Shown: positions 24,577-36,502, counted from the first letter of the stretch. The stretch is DNA of 64,000 nt from Chamaecyparis obtusa (GCA_027943335.1 BSBK01001296.1:1-64000), one strand, 5' to 3'. Numbers and translations are program-made. Notes: generated by a model from the sequence alone, not told the origin.

Positions 24577-25365
24577 GTTCTCTTCTCGCTCTGTATCTGA
24601 ATCCAGATTAATGCACTCAAGAACTACATCACCTTGGGTGTTACATTGAATCTAAATTTTAGCCACATCATAATCTTCCTGTGATAGACATAACACACAA
24701 TTTGTCAAGCTCATATTGGACCAACACTCACATCTCATACTTGGATAGAAATTTCTGAAGCATTCTTATCTGCATTAGTGCCTTGTTTAAGCTTAAGTTG
24801 TATTATTAACTCAAGATTATATAACGAAAGTAATTCATCAATAGGATAGGAAAAATAATCTGTCTATAATGTCAACTGTTCTTGTTCTTCTTTGACATGG
24901 TAAAGAGCATCTGGGTTGTTCGATCGTCAGGGCTGAATGCATCCTACCGAAAAAATTGGCCTACATGATCCTTGCCGATCAAAATTTGGGATTATTTTAA
25001 GGATAAAACAGTCTAGGGTCAAAGCCCTTTCAGGTGGCGGTCATTCAGAGCCAATTCTTCTCATGGAAATGTACTGCAGATACCGTATTTGAGAAGGTAT
25101 CAGATTGAGATGATGTAGCAGTTGTAAAAGATCTTTTAGAGCTACTTTATAAATCGTTTCCAAAGTCTTATGTTCCCCTGGATACCGCTTCCTGCATATG
25201 ACAAGAGCCTCTGAGGAATCTTGGAATTGATCTCTGAACTTTTTTTATAATGTTTTTAACATAAATCTCATAATCTTCCTCCTCCATAGGATCAGTTGTA
25301 AAGAAGGAGTCGAACACTGCATACACCGTAAAATGTTTATTTTGCTTTAGAACAGAATTCAGAGC
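24577..25365 (-). pseudogene. Type II formin pseudogene, PTEN-like domain
   Basis: Plant class II formins start with a PTEN-like phosphatase/C2 domain that targets an actin nucleator to membranes. Four blocks on the minus strand match it in order. A (25365-25207): VYAVFDSFFTTDPMEEEDY, then EIYVKNII. B (25197-24948): RKRYPGEHKTLETIYK, LLQLL, PSQIRYLQYIS, ERALTLDCFILKIIPNFD, SCRPIF. C (24933-24877): DDRTTQMLFTMSKK. D (24686-24577): DYDVAKI, GDVVLECINLDSDTEREE. About 70 residues holding the phosphatase-like loop are missing between A and B. Stops lie in B and D, and frames shift at A/B and B/C. A 190 bp GT...AG-like gap between C and D suggests a retained intron, so not a processed copy. No FH2 domain is seen. 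Identity rests on remembered family sequence. Confidence 0.78.
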
Positions 25366-26953
25366 TTAAAAACATAAGGCAAAAAATATACGAAAAACAT
25401 TATTGCGATCCAATAAAAAACCACAAAACATGCATTTCGATCCTCCCAAAATTAAAAATGGATCGTTTTGTATGTTCCAAAAATCATAGTTAGGTCATCG
25501 AGAAAACACATTTTAAACAATTTAGTCTGCCAAAAATCAAATTGGGTCTCCAAAAAATTAATTTTTGAAATTTACAAAAGGAATTGAGTTTGATACATAC
25601 CATACACACGCTCTGAAATTTATAGCATAATAATTTGTCGGTACCCTTCCAGTTTTCCGGGCGTAAGACTGCCGGATAGTCTTAAAAAGCCGACAGGAGT
25701 TGGAAAAACCCTATCGACTTAATAAACATTTTTATAAACATTTTTCCTTTGCTCAGATTTTTTAATTCTATCATTTGAGTGGTGTTTTTGTCCTAACAGT
25801 TTTGTTGTTCGATTGGACCGAAACCAAAATTGCGAAATGGCTATACAGCCCATAGGATTCTCATTTATGTCTATTTTTAATTAAATTAAAACTATAAATC
25901 AATTGTTATGTGTTTTTTTATTTAATTAATAAATTACAATAATTCTCCAAGCACAGGTATTTCATCGGGTGGGTAGACATTGCCTCAAAATTGCATGTTA
26001 ATTCTTGTACAGCAAATAGTAATGAATCATAGACTTTTGAATCTTTAAATCTTGTGTTTTTTTTAATGTTGGAGAATTATTTAAACGAATTAAAGTGATG
26101 ATTAAAAATTCAGAAAAAAATATTATTTATAATTGAGATTTACAAATAAAAATTGTCTTTCAAATGCCTAACCTCCAAATACTATTTACTGAATTCACTT
26201 CAATCTTTTAAACTCATTACTACATCTAACATTACCATATCTTATGTAAGCCATTTTTAGTATTGCCACATTGCATTTTAGTAGATCAATAAACAAATGA
26301 AATATTCAATTATAAATATTTGCTTCAAAACTTATGCTCCTATAATTCAAATATATTTCTTTAATTTTGAAACATCTTATAATTTTTTTATGAGTCTAAT
26401 CCTTGGACCTCTTTCCAGGTGCGAGTACTAGTTTTAATTTTATGATATAGTGTTTAGCATTGAGAAAGAGAGACAAATAATAATTTTTTAAATTTAATTA
26501 TTCTGTCATGTTTCCATTCTAATAGTGATTATAAAAAATACAAGAAAAATAAGAAAAAAATAGGGAGGCTTAGTTGAAAAAATGTGGTCTGCATTTAGAG
26601 GAGCCCACACCATGGGATAATATCAAAATTCTAGCAGGAGCTATGGATGGAATCCCTTTGGAAGGAATCATAATTGAGGTCACACCTGGAAAATAAACTA
26701 CTAAAAGGCTTCTCCATGGGCCCGTCCATTTGGTAAATTCCAACCTTATTTTCCAAATAACACTTTAGTAGTGAGACAACACCTACAAACTATTTCCAAA
26801 ATATATCTTTAGGCATTTTTAAGAATAGAGATGAGATTAATCAAAGAACTTAGGATCATGGTAGTTTTATGCTCAAGTACTTTAAAAAAGACATGTGTGC
26901 AGAATCTAACAAAATTAATGTCCATTGAAGGCAACCTTTATTGACCTTTGGGC
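25366..26953. other. Gene-less interval left of copia element 4
   Basis: AT-rich host-like DNA with no open frame over 60 codons and no recognised repeat. The 5' part of the formin relic, if it ever existed here, is not recognisable. The last bases, TGGGC at 26949-26953, form the left target duplication of element 4. Confidence 0.5.
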
Positions 26954-26977
26954 TGTTGACCCCGTTGGCTGTTGTCA
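26954..26977 (+). repeat. First 24 bp of the copia element 4 5' LTR
   Basis: TGTTGACCCCGTTGGCTGTTG matches the start of the 3' LTR at 46056. The LTR is broken at 26978 by Tat-like element 5 and resumes at 39422. The last five bases, TGTCA (26973-26977), are the left target duplication of the inserted element. Confidence 0.9.
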
Positions 26978-29893
26978 TATTATACACTAAGTTTACACCC
27001 TTGTCTCAAGCTCTCGTAATCTTGATAACCTAGTATAACATGAGAATCATCTCCAAGTTGTGGGACCTATGCTAACTGAGATGAGACCTCCAGGTTCTAG
27101 GCTGGTTCCTCTTGGATAATCACCTTAATTTGCTTCTTGACAGGAAAGTAAATCTTTTGAGGGAAAGTGATAGAAGGAATGCTTGGAAAGCGAAATGACT
27201 GAAAGCAAACTACCTACTAGGTGATGCACCGGAATGAAGGTATGAATTACAGTATAAAAGATGGATTCAATGCACAAACTTAGGTCTAGGAGATCACAAC
27301 TCACTGAATAGGCTTGCATAAGTATTTCATAGAAGGGTCTACAAATAAAAGAGGGTATTCAGGGAAAGAGAGAGATTCTTTCACAAGAAATGACACTCTT
27401 TGGAGTTAGGCAATAATCTATGACCTACAAACAAACATTCACCTCTGCAACTAGGTATAGGAATGAGACAAGATAGTTAAGGGGTTGAAGTATACGCACA
27501 AAAGCATTCACATCAAATCATCGACAATGATACACAAAATTACAGAAAGAAAGTGGGATCAAGAACCCTAAGATATCACTAAGAAGCATGTAAATACTAA
27601 ATTCATTAAGAGATAACTCACATAAGAAGGCATAGGGACATGAGAAAATGTCACAAACTATCTTCAATATCTGAATTATCAATGGGAATTTACAACTGTA
27701 GAAAACCAGAGGGCAAAGAAGAATGTCACAGATAGATTTCTAAGAAAAGATATATTTTTCTCTTTACAATTATCCAACTCTTCTTTTACAAAAAGTCCAT
27801 TCATTTTTCTAAAGCTCTCTAAAAAAAATTATATACATCTCCTCCAATGCACACAGGCAGGAGGAAAATATCTAATTAGGGTTACATTTTTTTTATATAA
27901 TAATCAAACCCTAATTCTATCAAATTCGGCCATAAATGCACATGAAAATATCCCAGCTGATCAGATATCTATGTTTGCATGCCCATTTCATGTTTATACC
28001 TGCAAAAATCTAGCCGCCATGATCCATCTACCTTCCTGCATCTCGGTCTCGCCATAACTATTCAAATCTGATATTTTGAGATATTTGAATTTAAAAAATG
28101 ATAAAACGGTCACAAGTGGCGCTAAAATTCTCTATCGATGGTCGACATTCAAAGTTGATCGGTTCTTTAAAACATAGCCATCAGATCCTCTTATTTTACC
28201 AGGCACCGCTTATATCCTTAACTCTAACCCTGTATTTAACCTGGGGCACCTCTTTTCCTTTTAGTCGCAGAATCTCATGACCTTTAATTAACTCTGGCTC
28301 ATCCTAGTGATCACGTGATTGAGTTTATTTCCATCTTAACAGTCGCCAAGTCATTGAAATATTTTCTAGAGATTACACGACTACACTTACAAGCTTGGAC
28401 CCATCCGACGGCTGTCACATGATCTCATGGCCTTAGAAGATTCCTTCAGATCACACGCCAACCATAGATCTTGTACCTTTTGCTACCTCACTTAAGAATT
28501 CAAGACCCACTAATAGATGCCAACTATAATACCCAGCAACCAATAAGATTATAACATGTCAGACAGACCCACAAGACAGAGCCTAAAGACTTGGAAGATC
28601 GAATGGTTGTCTTATAATTGCAAAGGCTCGGAAGATTCCTTCAGATCATAAGATAACAATAGATCTTCATTTAACTAACATCTCTATAGATCCTCTGACA
28701 ATGGTACCACTAACAAAACATACGCTACATTGGAATGAAGATCGATGGCTATCGCATGATCGCAAGGCACAAGAATATTCCATCAGATCATGCGCCAGCC
28801 ATAGATCTTACTTCATCTTTAACCACATAGCCGAGACTGCCAAACATCTGGAGACTTAGCGACTAAAGGAAATATAACCGCCCGCCAGGTTGTAGGATGT
28901 TAAGGATTTAACCGCCAGAAATGAGAGATCTCATGAATACACAGTCGCAAGATCGCTGAATAAAATTTAACCGCTAGGCCCAAACATGACGTTAACCATT
29001 AACTTAACCCAGTCATATCTAGAGACTTAGCGACAAAGGGATTCGCTGAATCTCATAATATTTTTATTAACTAGGGTTAAACCCTAAAAACCCGCGACTA
29101 GAGCAATCTCCAAGTCGCTGAATGAATTTCTTTACCTTTGGTTACATCTAGAGATTACGTGACTAAGGCTTTTCAACTTATATTTTACCTTGGTAACTGG
29201 ATTCAGGGATCTAGTGACAACACTTAAGTCTCCAGGTCACCGAATCATCTTGACTTAACTCATTGCCTTCTTGAGACTTCATGACTGAAGGGAAAAGAAG
29301 ACCCGTCATAAACCATGGTCAGATCTGGAGAATGAGCTACTAGAGTATTCTCATGGTCGCTGAATAAGACTTAAACCATGAGTTAGATCATGAGAACACG
29401 AGAAAGCCTTCAATCACTGGATCGATGGAAAAACTTAACCTTTCACAAAAAATGACCGCCGACCATCTGGAGATTACGCAACTGAGGGAACCATCACCAA
29501 GTTGTTGAATGAAAAGGGAATATGCCTTTCGATTAGGAGATAAAGAGATAGAAGGAAGTCACAGGGTGAGGAGATAAAAAGGAATATTCTTCTAGGCTTT
29601 AGAGATCTCGTGACTAGCCAATGATGGAAAAGTGCACATGGGAAATTGGAGACTTAAGTGGCCAAAAAATGTAATGATGAAATAGAACAGGCCGAAGGGT
29701 TTTCTAGGGTTTTTTGGCACAACGGCTAGGTTTTCAAATTTAAACTTGCAGGCCAGAGGGTTTTAAGAATTTGCAGAGACCAGAAGACAAGGCTGAAAAC
29801 CATGAAATTTTTAGGGGGCAACGGGACTTAATAGATGAAGCTTTAGCCTAGCTTGTGGCCAAAATTGCATAGAATAGGGAATTTTGGGTAACA
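26978..29893 (-). repeat. 3' LTR of Tat-like element 5 (2.9 kb)
   Basis: 2916 bp, paired with 36503-39421 over its full length. The TG at one end has mutated to TA; the other end is ...TAACA. It contains one (AT)-poor, CG-motif-rich half (28300-29600) with three hairpin repeats and a recurring GCGACT/AGTCGC motif. Many differences between the copies are CG to TG or CA. ORFs reported in it (for example 27319-27125) are not genes. I see no clear purine tract at its inner end. Confidence 0.93.
28405..28809. repeat. Three spaced hairpin repeats in the element 5 LTR
   Basis: Three copies of a roughly 70 bp imperfect inverted repeat start near 28405, 28590 and 28738. The best one has 24-nt arms at 28738-28761 and 28786-28809 with 21 of 24 positions complementary and a 24-nt loop (GCATGATC facing GATCATGC). 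The other LTR holds the same set; the best copy is at 38266-38337. Confidence 0.75.
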
Positions 29894-30108
29894 TTTTGGC
29901 AATTTCTACTGGATGTCAGCCTACTAGACATTGATCAGTGGCCTTGACATAATTCATTGGGCATGGGGTCATCTTAGGAATACAACACTTTGATAGAGAG
30001 ACAAAACTGAACCAAAAGAATGAACTTGTGCATAGGCATTTCTTAAAAAGTAGGAAACTAACCTAGGAAACAGGGAAAGAAAGTAGGAAACACATATTTA
30101 CAAGAATT

Positions 30109-31450
30109 TTATAGAGAGGGATTAACCTCAAAGAAGGGCTTCAAATGGAAACCATTCACTGATATTGGCAAGGTGTCTCCTTCAAGAGTTGATAGTTGAA
30201 AAGCATTATACCCCTTGCACTCTGTTATAACAAATGGTCCACCCCAGAATGAATCAAATTTTGTATGTCTGCCAGGCCTGGCTCTGAACTCATCCCACTT
30301 GAGGACTACATCCCCAACCTTGAAATTTTTTATCCTAGCTCTTTTATCAAAGTTCTTCTTTGTTTGGATCTGATGGAATTCCATGTCCTTCATGGACTTT
30401 TCTCTGATCTCTTCCAATTCCATCAACTGAGCACATCTGATCTGCAAGGGATCTCCTTCTTCAAGTAGGACATATTGAGTGGCCAAGTCCAAAGCTGGCA
30501 ATTCTGTTGAAATGGACAACTTAGCCTCTCTGCCATACACTAGCACATAAGAAGAATTACCAATGATCTTCTTTGGGGTAATTCTATCTAACCATAATGC
30601 AGACTTGAGTTTAGTATGCCAATCCCTCTAGTTGTCTTGCAGATTCTTATTGATTATCCTAATCAAGTTCTTGTTTGTTGATTCTGCCAAGACGTTGCCT
30701 TAAGGGTAATAATTAGAACTTTTATTTAGATAGATGCCATTCTTGACTGCCCACTCTAAGACTTTGAGGCCTGTGAATGCCAATGCATTATCTGAAATTA
30801 TGGAATCTGGAGTGCCAAATCTTTGAATTATATCATTATAAAATCTTAATACAACACTCTCATTTGATTCTTTTAAGTCAATTGCTTTTGTTCATTTGGT
30901 GAAGTAATCAGTTGCAATAATTATCCACTTGTGTCCTGCACTAGATGGAGGATTGATCATTCCAATGAAGTCTATACCCCATTTCATGAAAGGTTGCTCT
31001 ATTCTGACTAGTTGTAGGGGCAAGGCTACAAGCCTTTCTTTTCCTGCAAACATAGCACATTTGATGCATCTTCTCACATAATCATGACTATCCTTAAAGA
31101 TAGATGGCCAATAGTATCCAACCCTCATGATTTTAAAAGCAGTAGTCCTAGGAGAAAAGTGACCTCCAAAAGGTCCATCATGAAATTCAAATAGGACATA
31201 AGCTATCTTTTCTAAATCAATGCATCTTAAAAGGATACCATTGTGATCCTTTCTGAAAAGAACTTCATCTATCAACACAAAAGGAATAGATTGCAATCTA
31301 TAATGCCTCCTTTTGGCTGAATCTAGATCTGTAGGACATTGTCCTGTCTTCAAGAAATGAACCATGTTAGGCAACAAACCTGATGCCTTGGCATGTTCTT
31401 CTATAGAATGCACAACTAGAGATGCATCCATTTGCTCTAATTTCTTTGAA
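30109..31450 (-). pseudogene. pol: Integrase of Tat-like element 5
   Basis: Minus strand, same frame as the rest of gag-pol. The zinc domain spans about 31190-31055 (FHDGPFGGHFS ... CIKCAMFAG). Core: WGIDFIGMINPPSSAGH (first Asp, about 30970), IISDNALAF (second Asp, about 30810), LAESTNKNL (Glu, about 30680). The C-terminal part runs 30546-30109 with FWGGPFVITECKG and GFHLKPFFEV, a GPY/F-type module. Three stops remain (TGA 30892, TAA near 30700, TAG near 30630). All three catalytic carboxylates are present. Ends TAA/TAG about 215 bp before the LTR. Confidence 0.92.
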
Positions 31451-31881
31451 CTTTCATCCCCTGCCAAATGCTCACAAAGACCTCTTCTTCTAACCAGCTT
31501 GGTGGTCTGAATATCAATATCATATTCCATTACCTTGGTGATCCAACCAGCTCTTTTTTCATTTAGGTCCTTGGAAAGAAAAAATTCATTGACACTTGGA
31601 TGAGTGACTTTCAAGTGTACCTTGCTATGGGTCAATAAATATCTAAAATTTTTAAGGCTCTTTACCATAGCAAGTACATGTTTTTCTACAAAAGAGTATC
31701 TCTATTCATACTCCTCTAAACCTTTGCTAAAGAAAGCAATAGGCTGCTCCAATCCTTTTAAATTTTCTTGAGTCAACATTGTAGATATAGCATCATGTCC
31801 TCCATAAGCATAAAGGATAAAATCCTTACTGAAATTTGAGTTTAACAGGGTAGGAGCTTCTATTAAGGCCTCTTTGATAGC
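31451..31881 (-). pseudogene. pol: Retroviral-type RNase H of element 5 (degenerate)
   Basis: Reads FILYAYGGHDAISTML where an active enzyme has the Thr-Asp-Ala-Ser motif, so the first catalytic Asp is not seen. AFFSKGLEEYE, a TAG, FVEKHVLAMVKSL, FRYLL and VTHPSVNEF follow. It overlaps the connection to integrase. Likely a structural connection domain, with activity supplied by the aRNH at 33214-33912; that is inferred. Confidence 0.82.
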
Positions 31882-32886
31882 TTAGAAATTAGCTTTTCCT
31901 TCTTTAGTCCAATTGAAAGTTGAACTCTTCTTTAACATGGTTGTTAAAGGTTTTAGTAAATCTACAATATTAGGCAAGAAACACCTAACAAAATTAATCT
32001 TTCCTATGAAAGATTGGAGACCTTTCTTATGGTGTGGCAATGGTAGCTCTAGGATTGCTGCAATTCTCTCAAGATCCAATGTAATTCCTTCTTTGGATAC
32101 TACATATCCCAATAATTTTCCTTCATGAACTGCAAACACACATTTTTTGGGATTAAGAGATATCTCATATTCTCTACACCTTTCAAAGATCTTCCTCAAA
32201 TGTTTGATGTGATCTACTACATGTTTTGAATAGACAGTTATGTCATCTAAGTAGACTAGTACAAACTTGTACATGAGGCTTCTAAAGGCCATATCCATTG
32301 CCTTTTGAAATGTGGCACCTGCATTTGACAAATCAAAGGGCATCTTTTGATAAGCCATGGTTCCCCACTTGGTTGTAAATGCAGTCTTATATTGATCCTC
32401 TTCATTTACTAGGATCTGATTGTATCCTGAATAGCCATCCAATAATGAAAATCTCTCAGATTTAGAGACACATTGTAAGATTTTTTCCATAGAGGGTAGT
32501 GGATGGTGATCCTTTAATGAAGCTCTGTTAAGATCCCTGAAGTCAACACATAACCTCAGCTCCCCATTCTTCTTCCTGACAAGAACAAGGTTGGAAACCC
32601 AACTAGTATGCTTGATGGGGTAGATGATACCATCTTCTATCAATTTGAGCACTTCTTTATGCATAAGTGGCTCAAGCTTGGGATTAACAAGGCTTTGTTT
32701 TTGCCTCACTGGTTTGGTATTAGGCTCAAATTCAATAGTGTGCTGAGCAAGGGCTGAGTTAAAACCTTTAAGGTCCTCATATTGCCATGCAAAAACATCA
32801 CTGAATTCTTTGAAAATTTGGGTGTAAGTTTTCTTTTCCAATTCAGTGTCTACTTTCCCAAATTGTAAGCTCTTACCTGGTTCCAA
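31882..32886 (-). pseudogene. pol: Reverse transcriptase of Tat-like element 5
   Basis: 334 uninterrupted codons on the minus strand, the longest open domain in the window. Blocks: FAWQYEDLKGF, WVSNLVLVRKKNGELRLCVDFRDLN, HHPLPSM, SLLDGYSGYNQI, YKTAFTTKWGTMAYQKMPFDL, ATFQKAMD, the catalytic YLDD (Leu variant, about 32245-32234), LNPKKCVFAV, LLGYVVSKEGI and SFIGKINFVRCF. It ends at a TAA (31882) and continues in the same frame into RNase H. The surviving frame implies fairly recent activity. Confidence 0.95.
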
Positions 32887-33213
32887 CTCTAATTCAACAC
32901 AATGTTCTTGTTAAACTACTAGGCCAGCTTTGTTCTTCTTAATTTCATCATCCTTGTTGAAGATAGCCTCTAAGGTGACAAGACCTCTAGGCATTTTATT
33001 GGAATTCAGTTGTATCACTTGGTCACCATAATTTTGTGATAATCTCTCTTGATTATGCCTTGAAAAGACATCTTCTTCAAACAAGAACTATAGAATTTGT
33101 TCATCATTGTCAAACACCTACCAATTGACATTATTATCAAGAATAGAGGGTCTGACAATCACTTTGATATGTTTTTGATCTATCTCTTTTGAAATACTAT
33201 TTGGAATATCATA

Positions 33214-33912
33214 TTAAGATCCAATAGCAGCTAATCTATCTGCATTTTGATTTAGCTTCCTAGGGATAGCAACAATATTGAAAGCACAAAAATCTTCAAT
33301 TGCATCCCAAACTCTATGTTTGTATGCTTTCATGGTGTCATTTTTGGTTGCACTTATCCCTCTCACTTGGCTGACAACTAACTCACTATCACCATAAACT
33401 TTTAAGGCCTTAAGCCCTTTTTTTCTAGCCCACTCTAGTCCATTCACTAGACTTTCATATTCAGCAGTATTGCTAGTGTAGGAGAAACTAAATCTAAAGG
33501 TAGTATAATACCTTTCTCCTTTTGGGGACACTAACATAGCACCACCACCAAAACCATGTCTACTTCTAGCTCCATCAAAAAATAGTTTCCAAACCTGATT
33601 GTTCTGATCCTCTGAATCAGTGTCTTCTTTGAGGAGGCTTGGTTCATTGGATCCACTCTCTTGTATCAAATAACTTCCCAAACCAAAATCCCAAATAAGA
33701 TTTTCTTGGGCCTCTGAAGCTCTTTCATCTAGAAAAATATCAGGGATATCTTCTATGTTGGTGTTTGCTTCTCCAATGGCTTGGAAGTCATTGTCATCAA
33801 ATATGGGGCAATTTACATTGATGGTATTGGACACATATGGCTCTATATGGTGTGTTGCCAATGGTTCTGACTTAATGGTGACCTTGGTCCCATACCTTGT
33901 ATGAAATAGCAT
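33214..33912 (-). pseudogene. pol: Archaeal-type RNase H of element 5, upstream of RT
   Basis: 232 open codons. The N-terminal half is linker (YGTKVTIKSEP); the C-terminal half is a full aRNH. Seen: KLFFDGARSRHGFGGGA (first Asp), NTAEYESLVNG (Glu), VYGDSELVVSQ (Asp) and NQNADRLAA (final Asp). The protease stop codon (33919) is a TAG in the same frame seven bases upstream, and the RT frame follows in phase after about 330 bp. The order is therefore PR-aRNH-RT-RH-INT, unlike element 2, where aRNH follows RNase H. Confidence 0.9.
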
Positions 33913-33918
33913 GTGAGA

Positions 33919-34260
33919 CTAGTCATAGGATAAGTAACCTCCTATTTTGGCTATAAACTCCCTTAACAAACATATGGAAAATAATGCAAGGAGATCTATG
34001 ATATATATATCAAGGAGGATGGAAAAATTAGGACTAGCATGTAGGATTAGATTGGTATCCTTGGCCACACCTATAGTATTGACTGAGGACCCATCAAGTT
34101 GTGTGATCTTTTTTAGGAAGGGCTCATATTTTAGTCCTAATTGGTCAGCCACCTTCTTGGGCATTACAGTGCTAGTAGCTCCACTATCTACCATACAATT
34201 ATGCACTAAAGATTTTCCAATGATTAAGGATACATAAAAGGGAGGTGGCTTTGAATTCCT
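33919..34260 (-). pseudogene. pol: Protease of Tat-like element 5
   Basis: Retropepsin domain in the C-terminal part of a 201-codon frame. PPPFYVSLIIG leads into CMVDSGATSTVMPKKV (catalytic DSGA at about 34190), VADQLGL and ITQLDGSSV, then DIYIIDLL and REFIAKIGGYLS. The motif is canonical. The single TAG at its end is the only break before the aRNH. Confidence 0.9.
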
Positions 34261-36219
34261 ACCTTGCATGGTATTGGCCTTGGAGTTGCTACTTGGAACC
34301 TCCTTTTCTTGATTAGTGTTAACCAACACTGGCTTTGTGGCTTCTTTTGTAGGTTGAGGAATTGCCACTTCTGTCATGGTCTTCTTCAAAATTTCAGGTT
34401 GTCCTGGAAGAGCCAAAGAGTCCCACATGGACATGGTAATGTTCACCTTCCTCATGTTGTCTACAATATTGAAAGGTGTCACAGTGTGTACTCTTTGTTG
34501 TGCTTTCACTATGATGCACTCCACTTCTTTAGAATGTTGGCCCTCCTTGCTTGTGATGATAGGGACCTCCTTAGGTGTGATGGGAGTGGCTTGCTATAGC
34601 GGCTCTATAGATGTAGTGGCTTTGGCATTGGAATCTTCTCTCTCCATATCTTGAGCTCTTCTTTTTGCTCTTGTATAAGCAACAAAAGCAACCTCATCAT
34701 TGACCCCATTGAAGTCAGGCTGCTCCCAATTAAAGAGAGTAGTCCCATTCTCTTGTGATTCTTGTTGAGGGGCTGACCCACTAGATGAGGCCTCTGACTG
34801 AGCTTGTGAGGCATTTTGAACCATTAGAGCTTGGTTCATCCATCCATTTGAACATGTAGCCTGATTATGAGGCTAATTACAAGGAAAGCACCATTCATTC
34901 TCCATAGCCACATTATTTTGACTAGGGACCATATCCCTCACTGGATTTGCAGAATTGAGGGGTGCAGGGTTATATGGTTGGAATGGTCTTTGATTAAAAT
35001 TTTGTCTTTGTCCTTGATAACCTCCTTGGTATGGTGGCCTATTTTGTTGATAAGGTTGTCCTTGATTTTGATATTGTTGATTAGGACCTTGGCCTTGTGG
35101 CTGAAAGGGTTGTCTGATTCCTTAACCTTGCCTCTTTAGATTTGTGACCTCTTTAGTCAAGGTCTGCAACAAATTTGTCATTTCTCGCTGACTGTTGTAC
35201 TGGCTATTCTTTATCTCTTGTAGCTCTTGAGAGAAACTTAGTGTTAGCTCTTGACCACTAGTACTAGCCTGAGGTGCTAATATGGTGGGAATAGGGGTAA
35301 ATGGGGGTACTTGGGCAGGTGCAATGGGTTGAAGGCTAGGAAAAATGGGCATTGGTGGCCTTCTTTGTATCATGCCTACTTGGATTAAATAATTTTCAGC
35401 CCTGACAGCTATGTCAAAAGCTTGGGGTAAAGAAGTACTGCCCATAGATTGGATCATGACAAAAATTTGACCATTCAGACTTTTCAAGTAGTAGAGGAAA
35501 GCATGGTCATATGATGGTCTCACTGAGACTGGAATCCTATTCCATGTTTTAAGGAACCTACTATTGTAATCTGTCATTTGCTCTTGAGGGTCTCTTTTAA
35601 TGGTTGTCAACTGCTCAACCAAAGACAAGTTATCTGATTTATCCTCAAAATGTTTACTCAATGCATCTCCTAACCCATCCTATGAATTAATGGAACCAAC
35701 AGTTAGAGTTATAAACCATTCAAGAGCCTTACCTTTTAAAGAGGCTGCTAATAACTTTGTGGCCACATCTTCTTGAGTTATGTTGTGTATGTTGTAGATG
35801 GTGGTCACATCCCTTATGTGTTCAAAAGTAGTTGTCTACCCTTCACCTGTGAAATCAGGTATACTCTTTAGTGCCACCAAGGGCACATCATGATGTTGAG
35901 AAAATACCAAGGGACTTCCTTGATTGAAAGGTGCAAAGGAAAACTACCTAGCCATTGTAGGAGTTGGAATCTAAAGGTTAACAACTATGTGAGTTGTATT
36001 TACTACTAGATTTGAATCTTTCTCTAGATCTCTGGTTAGAGATCTTCCTCTTCTTTTGGAATGAAAGGGAAAAGGTCTCCTTTCTGAGGTATCGGGAGGT
36101 GTAGACTAAACTCTCCTTGCAGGGGATGTTCTTTGAGTTGACCTACCTTTGTAACTTCTTTTTGAGGGAAACTCTAAAAATTGAGTAGGCTTTGAGCTCC
36201 TAGTCTCAATCTTTCTCAT
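34261..36219 (-). pseudogene. gag: gag of Tat-like element 5
   Basis: Minus strand, in frame with all of pol. A candidate ATG is at 36219-36217. An N-terminal basic/Ser-rich part is followed by the capsid core: PDFTGEG, then LLAASLKGKALEWF and HFEDKSDNLSLVEQL, with QMTDYNSRFLKTWNRI at about 35560. A Pro-rich segment (35350-35250), a Gln/Asn/Tyr-rich stretch (35110-34960) and a knuckle-like WCFPCN-stop-PHNQATC near 34880 follow. By my reading there are five stops before 35661, one at 35122, one in the knuckle and one at 34594, but no frameshift. Confidence 0.85.
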
Positions 36220-36359
36220 AAACTTTAAACAAGCTTGGCTTGGATCTTTGAAATCAGTGGAGTCAATAGATATACTTGATAGAACACTTCTAAAAGCTTG
36301 TATTATGCAATCTGTATATCAGAGATAACATAATCCTCACACAATAGTCTCTCTTGTAG

Positions 36360-36376
36360 CCCCACCGAGCATGCCA
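36360..36376 (-). other. Candidate primer binding site of element 5
   Basis: The minus strand reads TGGCATGCTCGGTGGGG, four bases after an LTR-end copy (TGTTATACACT at 36381). The spacing and leading TGG fit a PBS. I cannot name the primer tRNA. A second, diverged copy of the same junction lies at 36496-36503. Confidence 0.55.
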
Positions 36377-36502
36377 GAATTGTTATACACTGGCACCAAG
36401 GTGGGGTGTCTTTGGACTTAATTCTGTACTAATAATCTTTGTGTATTGAACTTCTTTTAGTCCTTAAATTGAACCTTGTAGTTCCATAGGGCCTACCAGA
36501 AT

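Noticed and set aside
28098..28280. Small frames within the 2.9 kb LTRs (also 37588-37815, 36844-36650, 27319-27125)
   Set aside because: They are LTR sequence; the paired copies do not keep the same open frames.
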